From the NCBI GenBank assembly GCA_963204965.1, contig CAUJKA010000200.1:1-64000 (forward strand): a stretch of 64,000 bases of DNA, given 5' to 3'. The notes below the pieces were generated by a model. The model saw only the letters and a list, made by a program, of their open reading frames with translations. It searched no databases and was not told the DNA's origin. Source of the DNA: Planctomycetota bacterium (GTDB lineage Bacteria > Planctomycetota > Planctomycetia > Pirellulales > Pirellulaceae). Both the position numbers and the translations under genes were made by a program. This document shows, one piece after another, positions 44,936 through 53,993 of this stretch (its first letter is position 1; each line of letters begins with the position of its first letter).

Positions 44936-45648
44936 TTCTTCCACCAGAGTTTGAGTGCTTGATAATGTATTGCCGCAATAATTTGAGCGGTCATCAATGG
45001 GTATCGAACGGTCATCCACCGCAGTTCGGATCGATTCAATTCGCGGCGACGCAAGTTCATTGCCGCTGCGAAATGACGCTTGTCGTCGCGATAGTTTTCT
45101 AGAGTCACTGACAAGTGGTCGTTGGGAGTTTTAAGTCGCCAGCGATATTGCATGTCCATGTCCATGAAAGGCGAGACATGCATCTGCTTGGGATGTTGGT
45201 ACCTCAGGTCCTTGGATTCTTGCTGGTTGCCTTTCCAGAGGACATAAAGGTGTCGCTCGCCCCACGGCGTATTGTTTACCTCGGCAACCACGTTTTCTAT
45301 TCGACTGCCATCGGGCGAGTAGACGTAGAACAGATTGAGCGGGCTGAAGTAGTAACCAAAGTATCTTAATTGTGTCAGTAAACGAATAGACCCCGACGGT
45401 GCGGTTCCTGTTTCTCGCGAGACCAACTCGCGAACTTGAGGCCCCAGATCGTCCAGGCCACCAAGATGATCTTTCCCGTGGAATGAAGCCGTTGAAAGCT
45501 TGCGGTTGGAGATCAATTTGGAACTTCCAACCAGCTCGGGAATTTCTTCCAAGTCAAGAAACAGCATGAACAAGCGATATTGGAATCGGTGCTCTAGCGG
45601 CTCAAAGCGGCAGTGGCTGACATTGCCTTCGTAGATACAACTGTGCAT
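44848..45648 (-). CDS. DUF1365 protein
   Basis: About 266 residues from the ATG at 45648, where family similarity starts (MHSCIYEGNVSHCRFEPLEH). Further motifs: RFQYRLFMLFLDLEE, LRYFGYYFSPLNLFYVY, VNNTPWGERHLYVL and MDMQYRWRLKTP. DUF1365 genes nearly always lie beside an FAD oxidoreductase and a CFA-type methyltransferase, as here. A role in fatty acid modification is likely, but no activity is assigned that I know of. It overlaps the genes on both sides (55 bp and 88 bp), which implies coupled translation. Confidence 0.93.
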   Translation of the reverse strand: MHSCIYEGNVSHCRFEPLEHRFQYRLFMLFLDLEEIPELVGSSKLISNRKLSTASFHGKDHLGGLDDLGPQVRELVSRETGTAPSGSIRLLTQLRYFGYYFSPLNLFYVYSPDGSRIENVVAEVNNTPWGERHLYVLWKGNQQESKDLRYQHPKQMHVSPFMDMDMQYRWRLKTPNDHLSVTLENYRDDKRHFAAAMNLRRRELNRSELRWMTVRYPLMTAQIIAAIHYQALKLWWKKCPVYLHPNKRPAIAQPTPLAAPTPPSHN

Positions 45649-46922
45649 GATTCGAGTCCAATACCGAATTGTTTCGCCACAGCTAAGGCACTGTTGACGC
45701 CGTCCTCGTGAAAACCATAACCCCAATAAGCGCCGCAGAAGTGTGTTCGCTGCTTCAATCCACTAATCTCACCGTGTCGTCTCTGCGCTGCGATGGAACT
45801 GCGTTGGTACGATGGATGGTGATAAACGAAGCTGCGTATGATCTTACCGGGATCAATGGCTGCTGTGTCGTTGAGCGTCAGCAAAAGCGGTCGACTCAAC
45901 CCAAGATTCTGTAAGCGATTCAAGTCGTACGTTACCGAAGCCAAGTGATCTTGATCGGACTGCGGAATGCGATAATTCCAACTTGCCCATGCAGCGGTTC
46001 GTTGAGGCAAAAGTCGTGTGTCGGTGTGAAGCACTGCATCGTTGGCTTGGTAGGGAAAACAGCTTAGCGTAGCAACTTCGTCATCGCTAGGATCTGCCAG
46101 CAGTCTTCGCGTTTGATCTGAGTGAGTCGCCAATACGACTTGATCGAAACTCTCTTCGCCCGCAGCGCTAATTACTCTTACGGAGTGTTGACCTCGATAG
46201 ACTCGTTCCACTGGGCAATTCAGCCGAGCGGAATCCATCATGGGCTCCAAAAGCTTAGCAAGATAGACTCGAGAACCGCCGCAGATTGTTCTCCAAACCG
46301 GCCGATCGGCTATTTGCATGAGGCCATGATTGTTGAAGAACCCTATCATGAAGCGGGCTGGAAAATCCAGGATTGCATTGGGTTCGCTGGACCAAATCGC
46401 CGCAGCCATGGGCACAAGATATTGGGAGATGAAGCGGCTGCCCAAGCGATGCTTCTTCAAGAACTGACCCACTGTTTCCTGGTCGTCGTTTTGCTGTGAG
46501 GTGTTATTCGAATAGGCCTTGGCAGCGTCAGTTCCAACACGATTGAATCGTACAATGTCCAGCAGTAACTTGTAGAACGATGGGTTCAGTAGGTTGCTTC
46601 TCTGAGCGAAAAGTCCGTTGAGCGAACTGCCTTGATACTCTAATCCCGTGCGATTGCAGTGGACGCTAAAGCTCATGTCGCTGGCTTGTGAGGGAACCTT
46701 TAAGAGCTCCAACATGCGGCAAAAATTGGGATATGTTCGGTCATTAAAGACCATGAATCCCGTGTCAGCCCAAACCGTTTTCCCGTCGACCTTTGCCGCC
46801 ACAGTGTTGGCGTGACCGCCTAGATAGTTGGCCGCTTCGAATAGGACAACGTCGTGCTGGGAGTGAAGCAACCTTGCCACAAGACTCCCGCTAATGCCTG
46901 AACCAATGACCGCAATTCGCAT
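45594..46922 (-). CDS. FAD-dependent oxidoreductase of the DUF1365/CFA cluster
   Basis: A 442-residue flavoprotein of the amine-oxidase/desaturase superfamily. FAD motif: IAVIGSGISGSLVARLL, then VVLFEAANYLGGHANTV and VWADTGFMVFNDRTYPNF, typical for the NAD/FAD protein found with DUF1365. The closing region FCGAYWGYGFHEDGVNSAL is also typical. It probably oxidises or desaturates an acyl chain before or after methylation. First gene of a three-gene overlapping unit. Confidence 0.94.
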   Translation of the reverse strand: MRIAVIGSGISGSLVARLLHSQHDVVLFEAANYLGGHANTVAAKVDGKTVWADTGFMVFNDRTYPNFCRMLELLKVPSQASDMSFSVHCNRTGLEYQGSSLNGLFAQRSNLLNPSFYKLLLDIVRFNRVGTDAAKAYSNNTSQQNDDQETVGQFLKKHRLGSRFISQYLVPMAAAIWSSEPNAILDFPARFMIGFFNNHGLMQIADRPVWRTICGGSRVYLAKLLEPMMDSARLNCPVERVYRGQHSVRVISAAGEESFDQVVLATHSDQTRRLLADPSDDEVATLSCFPYQANDAVLHTDTRLLPQRTAAWASWNYRIPQSDQDHLASVTYDLNRLQNLGLSRPLLLTLNDTAAIDPGKIIRSFVYHHPSYQRSSIAAQRRHGEISGLKQRTHFCGAYWGYGFHEDGVNSALAVAKQFGIGLESCTVVSTKAMSATAALSR

Positions 46923-47187
46923 CCAGTACTTTCTGTAATACTACGCTTTTCCTGAAAACGAATTGAAGGCGTTCCCGTAGGCCGTAACTGGCTCCAAGCC
47001 GTTGCGCCAGCTTAATCATTCCTATGTTAGCGGCGGGGCAACCCTTAAATCGACAAACGGGGTTTTGCTGCAGATTATTGCGCTATGTTCCGTTTTCACA
47101 ACCCGGAAGGGAGCGAGCTGGGCGAGGCTGAAGCGATTGTGCGATTGCAAAAACGGCGGCATTTCTTGAACCGCAGGCGCTAATTTA
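46923..47187. other. Upstream region of the FAD oxidoreductase gene
   Basis: Part of the long divergent gap 46923-47743. It must hold the promoter of the three-gene minus-strand unit, which I cannot place. A TTGAACCGCAGGCGC string at 47166-47180 recurs inverted near 47514-47532 around the palindrome. No gene is seen. Confidence 0.4.
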
Positions 47188-47421
47188 GATGTTGCACAGT
47201 TTAGGTTTTAGGGGCGAAGCCCAGTCCGTTTACCTAGCCCAGCCTGGAGGGCTGGGTACGTAATTCGCGAGAAAAAGAAAGGGCCAACGGCCCGACGGTT
47301 TGACTGCAAACCGTCGGGCCGTTGGCCCTTAACGTATTCACGCTTCATCACCCAGCCCGATGGGCTGGGTTAGGTAAATTGCTGGACCTTCGGCCCGAAA
47401 TCCCAAAAAGTGTGCAACATC
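47188..47421. repeat. 234-bp nested palindrome with a 24-bp perfect core
   Basis: The centre is a perfect 24-bp inverted repeat (47279-47302 with 47307-47330) with a 4-base loop. Outside it, CCCAGCC/GGGCTGGG hairpins stand on both arms, TTTACCTAGCCCAGC at 47229 pairs with GCTGGGTTAGGTAAA at 47364, and the ends GATGTTGCACA (47188) and TGTGCAACATC (47411) match exactly around the same centre. The ends resemble the end of repeat R2. It lies in a gap between divergent genes. Confidence 0.92.
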
Positions 47422-47743
47422 AAAAGGCGCTACCCGCAGTCAGAAACGAGCGGCTTTCTGTCTTTAGCTTTATTGCGCTGGTTATCTCGGCGGCATCGTT
47501 GGCGGGACTGCGGCTTGCGCCTGCGGTTCAAGCAAGTGCTCCATATTGTTGCCCGCTGGGGCGATCGATCTATTTGTATCGATTATGCGGATTACTGACT
47601 TAGCGGGACTCGGCAAAATCACATTGCGGTAAAGAACTTGACTCAAAATGCGACCTACGTTTCTAGGTCTCGAGATAGTTGCCCGGTCTGATGCCGGAGC
47701 TCTTGGAGACTTTCGTAGCTTTGCTGTTAGCCGAGTTTTACCG

Positions 47744-48355
47744 ATGCAAATTCTGAGACGTTATTGGATAGCCGCCCTGGTGATGCTGCTGGTGATGATC
47801 CACGCAGTGATCATCGGCTACGTGCGCTCAGAGGCTCGCCAAGTTAAAGTCAACGCCAGCCAGGAAATTCCCTTGGGCGTTTACTACGTTCAGTCCGCGG
47901 ACAAGCAATGGATGTCTCAACTTAGAATCCACGTTTTGGTGACTCGCGAGACTCGCTTAGCGGCTAAGACCAACATTGAAATGAACAGGTGGCTGATCCA
48001 TCAAGCCGTTGAAGAAAAACTGCGACAGATCGATCCATCGCTTCTAGCCGATCCAGTACTGCTTGAAATCAAGACACAGATCAAGACCGTTGTCGACGAA
48101 GCGTTAGCCGAAGAGCTGGTTGATCAAGTCGTCATCAATGATCGAGTCGACTTTCCGCTGCACAATTTTCAGGCTCGACCAGCTTACGACTTAACAGCCG
48201 TTGATCCGCTGTACCAGGGCAAGCCCGTCCACACTCAAATCAAGCCAGGTGACGAAGTCGAGGGACATTCATCGCATCACGTGAAGCCTGCCACTGCCGC
48301 AGCAGCGCACGGGGAAGCCGATGCTCCTGCAGAAGAGCCAAAATCTGCTCACTAA
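47744..48355 (+). CDS. Single-pass membrane protein of unknown function
   Basis: About 203 residues from the ATG at 47744; an ATG at 47648 would add 32 unconserved-looking residues before the membrane helix. A helix near the N-terminus (IAALVMLLVMIHAVIIGYV) anchors a periplasmic part. The order of strands and helices (VYYVQSADKQWMSQLRIHVL, then helical IHQAVEEKLRQI, then ALAEELVDQVVINDRVDFPL) recalls the FliL fold. This is a weak resemblance and no flagellar gene is near. The last 40 residues are His/Ala/Glu-rich and probably disordered. Confidence 0.65.
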   Translation: MQILRRYWIAALVMLLVMIHAVIIGYVRSEARQVKVNASQEIPLGVYYVQSADKQWMSQLRIHVLVTRETRLAAKTNIEMNRWLIHQAVEEKLRQIDPSLLADPVLLEIKTQIKTVVDEALAEELVDQVVINDRVDFPLHNFQARPAYDLTAVDPLYQGKPVHTQIKPGDEVEGHSSHHVKPATAAAAHGEADAPAEEPKSAH

Positions 48356-48428
48356 TCTAAGACAGTCGGGAATCATCACGGATTTCCGCTAGTCGGATTG
48401 GCATAAAATCGGGGCCGAGCGAATCCCG

Positions 48429-49094
48429 CTACTCGATCTCGACCACAGCGCCGTGATTGACCAACTGGCCACCCAGATTGCAGCAACTGCAGTTGATGAA
48501 GGTCACACCAGCCTCTTCAACTTGGCCAAAGTTCCGAATACCTTCTTCGTCATGCAAATGCCCAAACGCATGGATTCGCGGCTTGATTCTCGAGCTCACG
48601 TGACGCGTCAGCGACATTGATCCAATGTGGATTGGCTCTTTGGACCTAAAGTCCCGCGTCACATCCAAGATCCCCTTGGGTGGACCATGGGTGATTAGAA
48701 TATCGATGTCGTCAGGGATCGTAGCCCAAATAGCATCCAGTTCGGCTCTCGCAATGTTGTACGCCCAATTGAAAAACCAAGGCGTGTAGGGTGAACCGAA
48801 GATCTTCAGTCCTTGGAACTCAAGTTGTTCGTGGATTAAGAAGCGAATGTTGGGATAATCTGTCTGCTTGATCAAACCCAACTCGACTGCCACTGAGTGA
48901 TTGCCGGGAACAAAAATCTTGTTGGGAATCTCCAGGTCTTGGAACCATTCAAAGAACCGCGTCGCTTCCTCCAAGTTTGGCTTGGACTTGTGCGAGTTCG
49001 ATTCGTCCCCGCAATGAATCACCAGTTCGATATCTTCTGGTATGTGCAGCTCTTCATGACGAGTGTGAGTATCAGAGTTTAGCCAGACTCGCAT
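48429..49094 (-). CDS. Calcineurin-like metallophosphoesterase
   Basis: About 221 residues from the ATG at 49094; a TTG at 49133 gives a longer reading. All five metal-site motifs are present: WLNSDTHTRH, VIHCGDESN, FVPGNHSVAVE, ILITHGPPKG and HAFGHLHDEEG. It binds two metal ions and hydrolyses a phosphoester, probably in the cytosol. Related to small MPPED-like phosphodiesterases; the substrate is unknown. A closing SCCNLGGQLVNHGAVVEI matches that type. It is convergent with the membrane-protein gene. Confidence 0.9.
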   Translation of the reverse strand: MRVWLNSDTHTRHEELHIPEDIELVIHCGDESNSHKSKPNLEEATRFFEWFQDLEIPNKIFVPGNHSVAVELGLIKQTDYPNIRFLIHEQLEFQGLKIFGSPYTPWFFNWAYNIARAELDAIWATIPDDIDILITHGPPKGILDVTRDFRSKEPIHIGSMSLTRHVSSRIKPRIHAFGHLHDEEGIRNFGQVEEAGVTFINCSCCNLGGQLVNHGAVVEIE

Positions 49095-49274
49095 CAGAAC
49101 ATTGCATTCTAGTGGGGAGGGGACGGTTTTCAACGAGCCGAGTTAGAGCTGTGTTTCGACTTGCTGAAACTCGAGACAGTGAAGGTATCGCGTTTGAGCA
49201 AGAGTATAGTCATCTCAGAAAAGGCGTTGCTGCATACCAACTCTGCCGCGAGCAATTTCGGGAGATTGCAAAAC

Positions 49275-49306
49275 AAAAAAGCCTCGCAGTTCGAAAACTA
49301 CGAGGC
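49275..49306 (-). terminator. Rho-independent terminator of the sigma factor gene
   Basis: A 10-bp stem with one G-T pair (49281-49290 with 49297-49306, GCCTCG/CGAGGC core), followed on the minus strand by six T residues. It lies 35 bp after the stop of the sigma factor gene. Confidence 0.85.
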
Positions 49307-49341
49307 CTTAGATTTACGTCGATTCAACTCTGAGAGACTGA

Positions 49342-51012
49342 CTACTCTGGAAGGTCAATCTGCTCGACAGCCGCAGCCTCGCGCAGTTTGGTCAACGCAC
49401 GAGCTTCGATTTGTCGAATGCGTTCCTTGGTAACTCCAAGTTCAGCACCAACTTCTTTCAAAGTCAGTGGTTCGTGAGATCGATCCAAGCCGAATCGGCG
49501 GATGATGATCTGCTGTTCGCGGTAGTCCAAACGATTCAGGATACGATTGATCTGAGTCTCACGTTGCTTTTGAGCCAACTCTTCAGCCATTTGGTTGGCA
49601 CGAGTGTCTTCATGAGCTTCGAAAACCTCTTCTCCAGTCGTACGGAATCGATCTTTGTGTCGATACTCATCAGGGATGGATCGAGCAAAGTTCTTCATGA
49701 TCGCCCAGCTCGCATAGGTGCTGAACTTGTTGCCTCGAGCGTAGTCGAACTTCTCGACGGCGCGGAACAACGACATGTTACCGTCGCTGACCAAGCCAAA
49801 GAAGTCGTCGGCGCTTTGAGTGTGACGCTTGGCAATCGAGACCACCAATCGCAAGTTGGATTGGACAATCTGATTCTTGACAGCAACCGCTTCGTTGTAC
49901 AAGCGATCAATCTCATCCATGTCGGCAACGCGTGGATCACTGACATTCAGACCTTCTCGAATCTTGGTGGCTCGGAACTTGAGATAGTTCATCTTGCGGA
50001 ATAGGTGATATTCCTGTTCACGAGTCAGCAATGGAACGTCGTACAGTGATGCCAAGTAGGTTGGCAACCCGCTTGGAGCGCGGAGCTTTCTTGGAGGAAT
50101 GATCGCTTCTGGCAATGGCGACAGGATCTCGGCTTCTTTCGATTCCGAGGCCTTCTGATAAGCTTCGTTGTCGATAAAGTCCAAAGGTAACTGCATAATA
50201 CCAGTGGCGCGTTGTTCGTTGACGATGCGGATGATCGCACTACGGCTTCGCGAGTACTGGCGAGCCAATTGACCTACGCCGGTGCCTCGTTGGAAATGGC
50301 TGTAGATCGCAGCCTTGTCCGAGTCACTCAGAATCTCCCGTGCATCAGGAAATACCGATTGATCAGGGTGAGCTTTGTCATGGTTCTTCAGCGTGTAACG
50401 AATTGTTTCTACGCTGCGATGCATGGCAGCCGCAACTCGACGTGAGACTTCGGACAGGTTGGCTCCCGAAGCGGCGATTGCTCGCGCTCGTTCGATAACC
50501 TCGGCCTTTTCATCGGTCGTCAACTGACTGAACTGCTCGCCACGACGAACTCTTTCGCGGTTTCTAGCCACAAATCGCTCTACACTGCTGTGCAAAAATC
50601 CAACTCGCTTGCGACCTTCGGTGATGAATCGTCGGCTTACTAGGCCTTGATCGCGCCAACGTGAAATTGTCTTGGTCGAGACATTGAACATACGGCTGAG
50701 TTCTTCAACGGTATGAACAGGCTCCTTGACCTCTTCAATCTGCAGGTTGAGCGAATCGGTCACGTCTTCGACGAACAGGCGCAGGTCATGCGCTGCGTCT
50801 TCGCCGGTGACCATCTTGCGAGAATTCTCTTCCGGACGGTAATCAGTTACTCGAAAGTAAATGAACTCGTATGGATAGTCTCTTGCCAAGTCCAACTCGC
50901 CCAACAGACGTTCGGCTCGCTCGGCTTGTTCAAGTCGCTTTTGACGAGGTGCATACTTAACTTGTTGATCGCGCAATTCACGGATCAAACTTACTCGATA
51001 ATCTTGGTGCAT
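49342..51012 (-). CDS. Sigma-70 family factor with N-terminal HTH domains
   Basis: A 556-residue RNA polymerase sigma factor. The C-terminal half is canonical: region 1.2-like LPTYLASLYDVPLLTREQEY, region 2 (LRLVVSIAKRH, VSDGNMSLFRAVEKFDYARG, KFSTYASWAIMKNFARSI) and region 4 (LDYREQQIIIRRFGL, LTLKEVGAELGVTKERIRQI). The first 290 residues are unusual: about 100-155 is a MerR/excisionase-like helix-turn-helix (TVEELSRMFNVSTKTISRWR), about 185-215 another helical DNA-binding-like part (ANLSEVSRRVAAAMHRSVET), and about 245-275 a third (GTGVGQLARQYSRSRSAIIR). It is monocistronic with a terminator. Target promoters are unknown. Confidence 0.93.
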   Translation of the reverse strand: MHQDYRVSLIRELRDQQVKYAPRQKRLEQAERAERLLGELDLARDYPYEFIYFRVTDYRPEENSRKMVTGEDAAHDLRLFVEDVTDSLNLQIEEVKEPVHTVEELSRMFNVSTKTISRWRDQGLVSRRFITEGRKRVGFLHSSVERFVARNRERVRRGEQFSQLTTDEKAEVIERARAIAASGANLSEVSRRVAAAMHRSVETIRYTLKNHDKAHPDQSVFPDAREILSDSDKAAIYSHFQRGTGVGQLARQYSRSRSAIIRIVNEQRATGIMQLPLDFIDNEAYQKASESKEAEILSPLPEAIIPPRKLRAPSGLPTYLASLYDVPLLTREQEYHLFRKMNYLKFRATKIREGLNVSDPRVADMDEIDRLYNEAVAVKNQIVQSNLRLVVSIAKRHTQSADDFFGLVSDGNMSLFRAVEKFDYARGNKFSTYASWAIMKNFARSIPDEYRHKDRFRTTGEEVFEAHEDTRANQMAEELAQKQRETQINRILNRLDYREQQIIIRRFGLDRSHEPLTLKEVGAELGVTKERIRQIEARALTKLREAAAVEQIDLPE

Positions 51013-51931
51013 CTCAAATCACTCCCTGCTTGCAAGTGGTTGCCACTTCCTTCCTTGCGGTTTCCGACCGCCAGCACCCACTTACGGCTGGGCCTGAACC
51101 TCTTCCTGAGGTCCAAAATACAACGCCAGTTGAAACAACTTCCTTCCGATGACGATCTTCCGATCGTGCACGCGGAAAATTAACAGCGTCAATTCGCTCC
51201 ACCTTCCGCAAAAAAATTTCTGCTTTAGGTTTTTGGTTGTTGCCGCAACAGCATTCTTGTTGTCAGACATTGAATCCAACGTCTTACAGTTCTTTACGGT
51301 TGCTAACAGTGCCGGAGTTCACTTGACTTTCAAAGTCCAACTTGTCAGTCTGAGTAAGTGCAAAAAGGGGGCCAATGTCCTGCGAATAGTCCATTGTACC
51401 GAAATTTGACTCACTTCTGACAGTTTTGCAGCCAATTTGAGGCCATCTTTTTCAGTCTGGTGGGCGCGAGGCCAGTTCCAGCTTTGTAAGAACCGCCATT
51501 GGTTTGCAATTTTGACAACAAGTCTCTCACTATGAGACAACTTTGCTGCCAACAAGTTCTCCATTCTTTAGCAAGTCCATTTCGTAAGCCTTCAAGTTTT
51601 CTTGGCTTGCAAAGATGACTCCCTATTCTTAGAGGAGTGAAAACCCAGGAAAGCGCAACGGGACGCGGTGCAAATAGTTTAGGCACGCAGCCCATGCGGG
51701 CGCGGGACGCCCGCGCACCGGAGGAAACGTGCAAGAGTCTGCATTCTGCATGCACGAAGGTCGCGAAGATGGGTAGTTTGGGTTGAGACTGCTGATTGAA
51801 AGGGTTCAAACTACTTGTCCGGTGGCCATCCAGCCGAACCAATAGATACGGTCGCCTGCCCACACAACGGATTGCGCCGTAATTCCGTAAATAGTTGAAA
51901 TCTTCGACCTTTTTTGTCGCCGGACTCATTC
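51013..51931. other. Long gene-free divergent region
   Basis: About 900 bp between the divergent sigma factor and Tat-protein genes, large for two promoters. A GC-rich hairpin (GCGGGCGCGGGACGCCCGCG, near 51688) lies in a stretch of different base composition. A 172-codon minus-strand ORF (51411-51929) has no ribosome binding site and no protein-like pattern. I call no gene; a long leader or a small RNA is possible. Confidence 0.4.
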
Positions 51932-53365
51932 ATGACTCAATTCAACTCCAAGTTCTTGAATCCGCAAATCACGCGACGACGAGCTCTAGCATTAGCGCTT
52001 GCTGGTACTGCAGGTGTCGCAGTGTCCGGGATGACGATTGGTGCTGCAGCTGCTCAAAGTCCCAGCAAAAAATTGCAGCAACCCGTTGGAATTCAACTTC
52101 TTGAGACTCGCCTAAAGCTTGAGCTCGAAGTTGACGGAATCGCCAAGCTTACCGATGACAAAGAAGCCAAGGCAAAGACGGCACCGGTAAAGTCCAAGGC
52201 TACTCAGGACTATTTGGAGACGATTGCCTACCGCGAGAACCAACCAGTTGGTGCCGCGCGACAATACATCATCGCCAAGAGCGACAACTGGGTTGCAGGC
52301 AAAGTCATTTCGCATTCGTTGCGTTCAGAAGTTTCCAACACTCGCGTAGTGTTGAAGGATGGGACTTGGGAGCAGTATTCAGACGAACAACCGCTCCAGC
52401 GACGCGAAGTTGAATTGCTACGCTCGCCCATCAATACTCTGGCTCTCGAAAAACTGCTATCCACCGAACCAGCACGTACAGATTCCCAGTGGGCGATTTC
52501 TGCCGATGACGCCAAGGACTTGTTCAACTTGGACGCAGTCCACAACTGTACCCTCACCGCAAAGATCGTTGGTGTTGAGAAGAGTACCGCAAAAGTCGAG
52601 ATCGAAGGCACGCTTCAAGCTACAGCCAATGCCGTTCCCACAGAAATCGAAGTGCGTGGCAATGCGCATGTCATCATGGGTTCGCAATGCGCGATGGTGA
52701 GCTGGGTCGGTATGTCGATCAAAGAGTCGCGAGAGATCAGCGAAAATCAACCAGGCTTTACCGTGACGGCTCGACTGCAACTAGTCCGTCAAGAACTGAA
52801 GGGTAAGCTGGAGACGACGTACGACGAACTACTCAAGATTGCCGAGCAAACCGATTCAGGAAAGTGGTTAGTTCGACTGGACTCTCGCGCGAATTTCACA
52901 ACGCTGACTGGCCGAAACTGGGTCACTTACTTGGATAGCATCGAAGACGTTGTGCTTCGTTGTGTTGAGAAGAACAAGATTATCGCTCAGTGCAATGTGG
53001 CACCACTTCCCAAGATGGAAGCTGGTACACAACTGACACTTGAGGGCATGCAGCAGGACATGCGCGACACGTTGGGCAAGTCCTTTGGTGAATTCCTGGA
53101 GTCTTCAGAGCGTTTATCCGGCTCGAAACTGCGACTACTTCGTTGTGAAGCCGCCGGAATGCAGGAGGATGTAGCCATTCGCTGGGTCTATGCTCACCTA
53201 TCCGACGATTCGGGTCGCCGATTATTGATTGTGTTCACCTACGCAGCAGAATTTGCTGAGAGCTTCACAGGCAATGATTTGCAGATTCTAGACACACTCG
53301 AGTTCACCACACCGACGACTCCATCCACTGAAACGGCCAACAGTAAGCCCAAAGTCGTTAAATAG
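51932..53365 (+). CDS. Tat-exported protein of unknown function
   Basis: About 477 residues from the ATG at 51932. Twin-arginine signal: QITRRRALALALAGTAG, ending in an Ala-rich cleavage site. The mature part is mixed alpha/beta without a motif I recognise; features include RREVELLRSPINTLALEKLL, SAKVEIEG-like strands (GTLQATANAVPTEIEVRGNA) and, near the C-terminus, IRWVYAHLSDDSGRRLLIVF. The latter recalls small periplasmic domains that monitor lipids or cell-wall stress, but this is weak. The gene stands alone before a repeat region. Confidence 0.8.
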   Translation: MTQFNSKFLNPQITRRRALALALAGTAGVAVSGMTIGAAAAQSPSKKLQQPVGIQLLETRLKLELEVDGIAKLTDDKEAKAKTAPVKSKATQDYLETIAYRENQPVGAARQYIIAKSDNWVAGKVISHSLRSEVSNTRVVLKDGTWEQYSDEQPLQRREVELLRSPINTLALEKLLSTEPARTDSQWAISADDAKDLFNLDAVHNCTLTAKIVGVEKSTAKVEIEGTLQATANAVPTEIEVRGNAHVIMGSQCAMVSWVGMSIKESREISENQPGFTVTARLQLVRQELKGKLETTYDELLKIAEQTDSGKWLVRLDSRANFTTLTGRNWVTYLDSIEDVVLRCVEKNKIIAQCNVAPLPKMEAGTQLTLEGMQQDMRDTLGKSFGEFLESSERLSGSKLRLLRCEAAGMQEDVAIRWVYAHLSDDSGRRLLIVFTYAAEFAESFTGNDLQILDTLEFTTPTTPSTETANSKPKVVK

Positions 53366-53420
53366 CCGATCCAAGAGAATTGGCTCCTTCTCAACCCGAA
53401 GCGTGAGTTTTGAAGTTGCG

Positions 53421-53635
53421 CTACTTGGATTTAAGGCCGAAGGCCTGACACAAACTCTGGCGGTGTCGAAGGCACCGGAACAAGAGAATTCCAAGGTTTT
53501 AGGCCCGAAGGGTCGATACACTATTTTGATGTATCGCCACCCTCGGGGCTAAATACTGGACGGCCTCAAAACCGGGGCTTGTCACCCTGGCATAGGATAT
53601 GTCGGCACTTCGTGCCTCATAGTGAAACTTCAAAA
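53421..53635 (-). repeat. Dispersed repeat R2, copy E (inverted)
   Basis: The reverse complement matches 21258-21466 over about 210 bp: AGGCACGAAG, GGTGGCGATACATCAA, GTATCGACCCTTCGGGCCTA, GGTGCCTTCGACACC and the closing CCTTCGGCC hairpin all keep their order. It follows the Tat-protein gene. The rest of 53366-53993 holds a string TTGCGTCTGCGGTTCAAG at 53637, also seen near the 47-kb palindrome, and no gene that I can see. Confidence 0.85.
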
Positions 53636-53993
53636 CTTGCGTCTGCGGTTCAAGAAAATGCTTCACATCGACCGTCGTTACGGGCGTTGATAAACCGAAG
53701 TCTCAAGGCATTTCGGCTGGGCTGAACAACTCAAATGCAAGATTCGCAAAACCCCGGCGAATCCATTCGCGTACTTTCTACCGACGACTTCGGTGCAATT
53801 GTGACGATTATGAGGGCGATTGAGGCAGTTGAGTCTCGGATACTCGCTACTCATGGTTTAAAAGGCTGTGCGGGTTACGTAGAATAGACGGGTAACGGCC
53901 TTTTCTCTTTTCGCCCTAAGGTGGGGTCGGCTGACCGCGCTCTGCCTTTTCCTTTTCTCCTTCTCGTTGAAATAACACGACCGGCGAGCATTC

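Noticed and set aside
51411..51929. 172-codon minus-strand ORF in the sigma factor gap
   Set aside because: Composition is not protein-like and there is no start signal.
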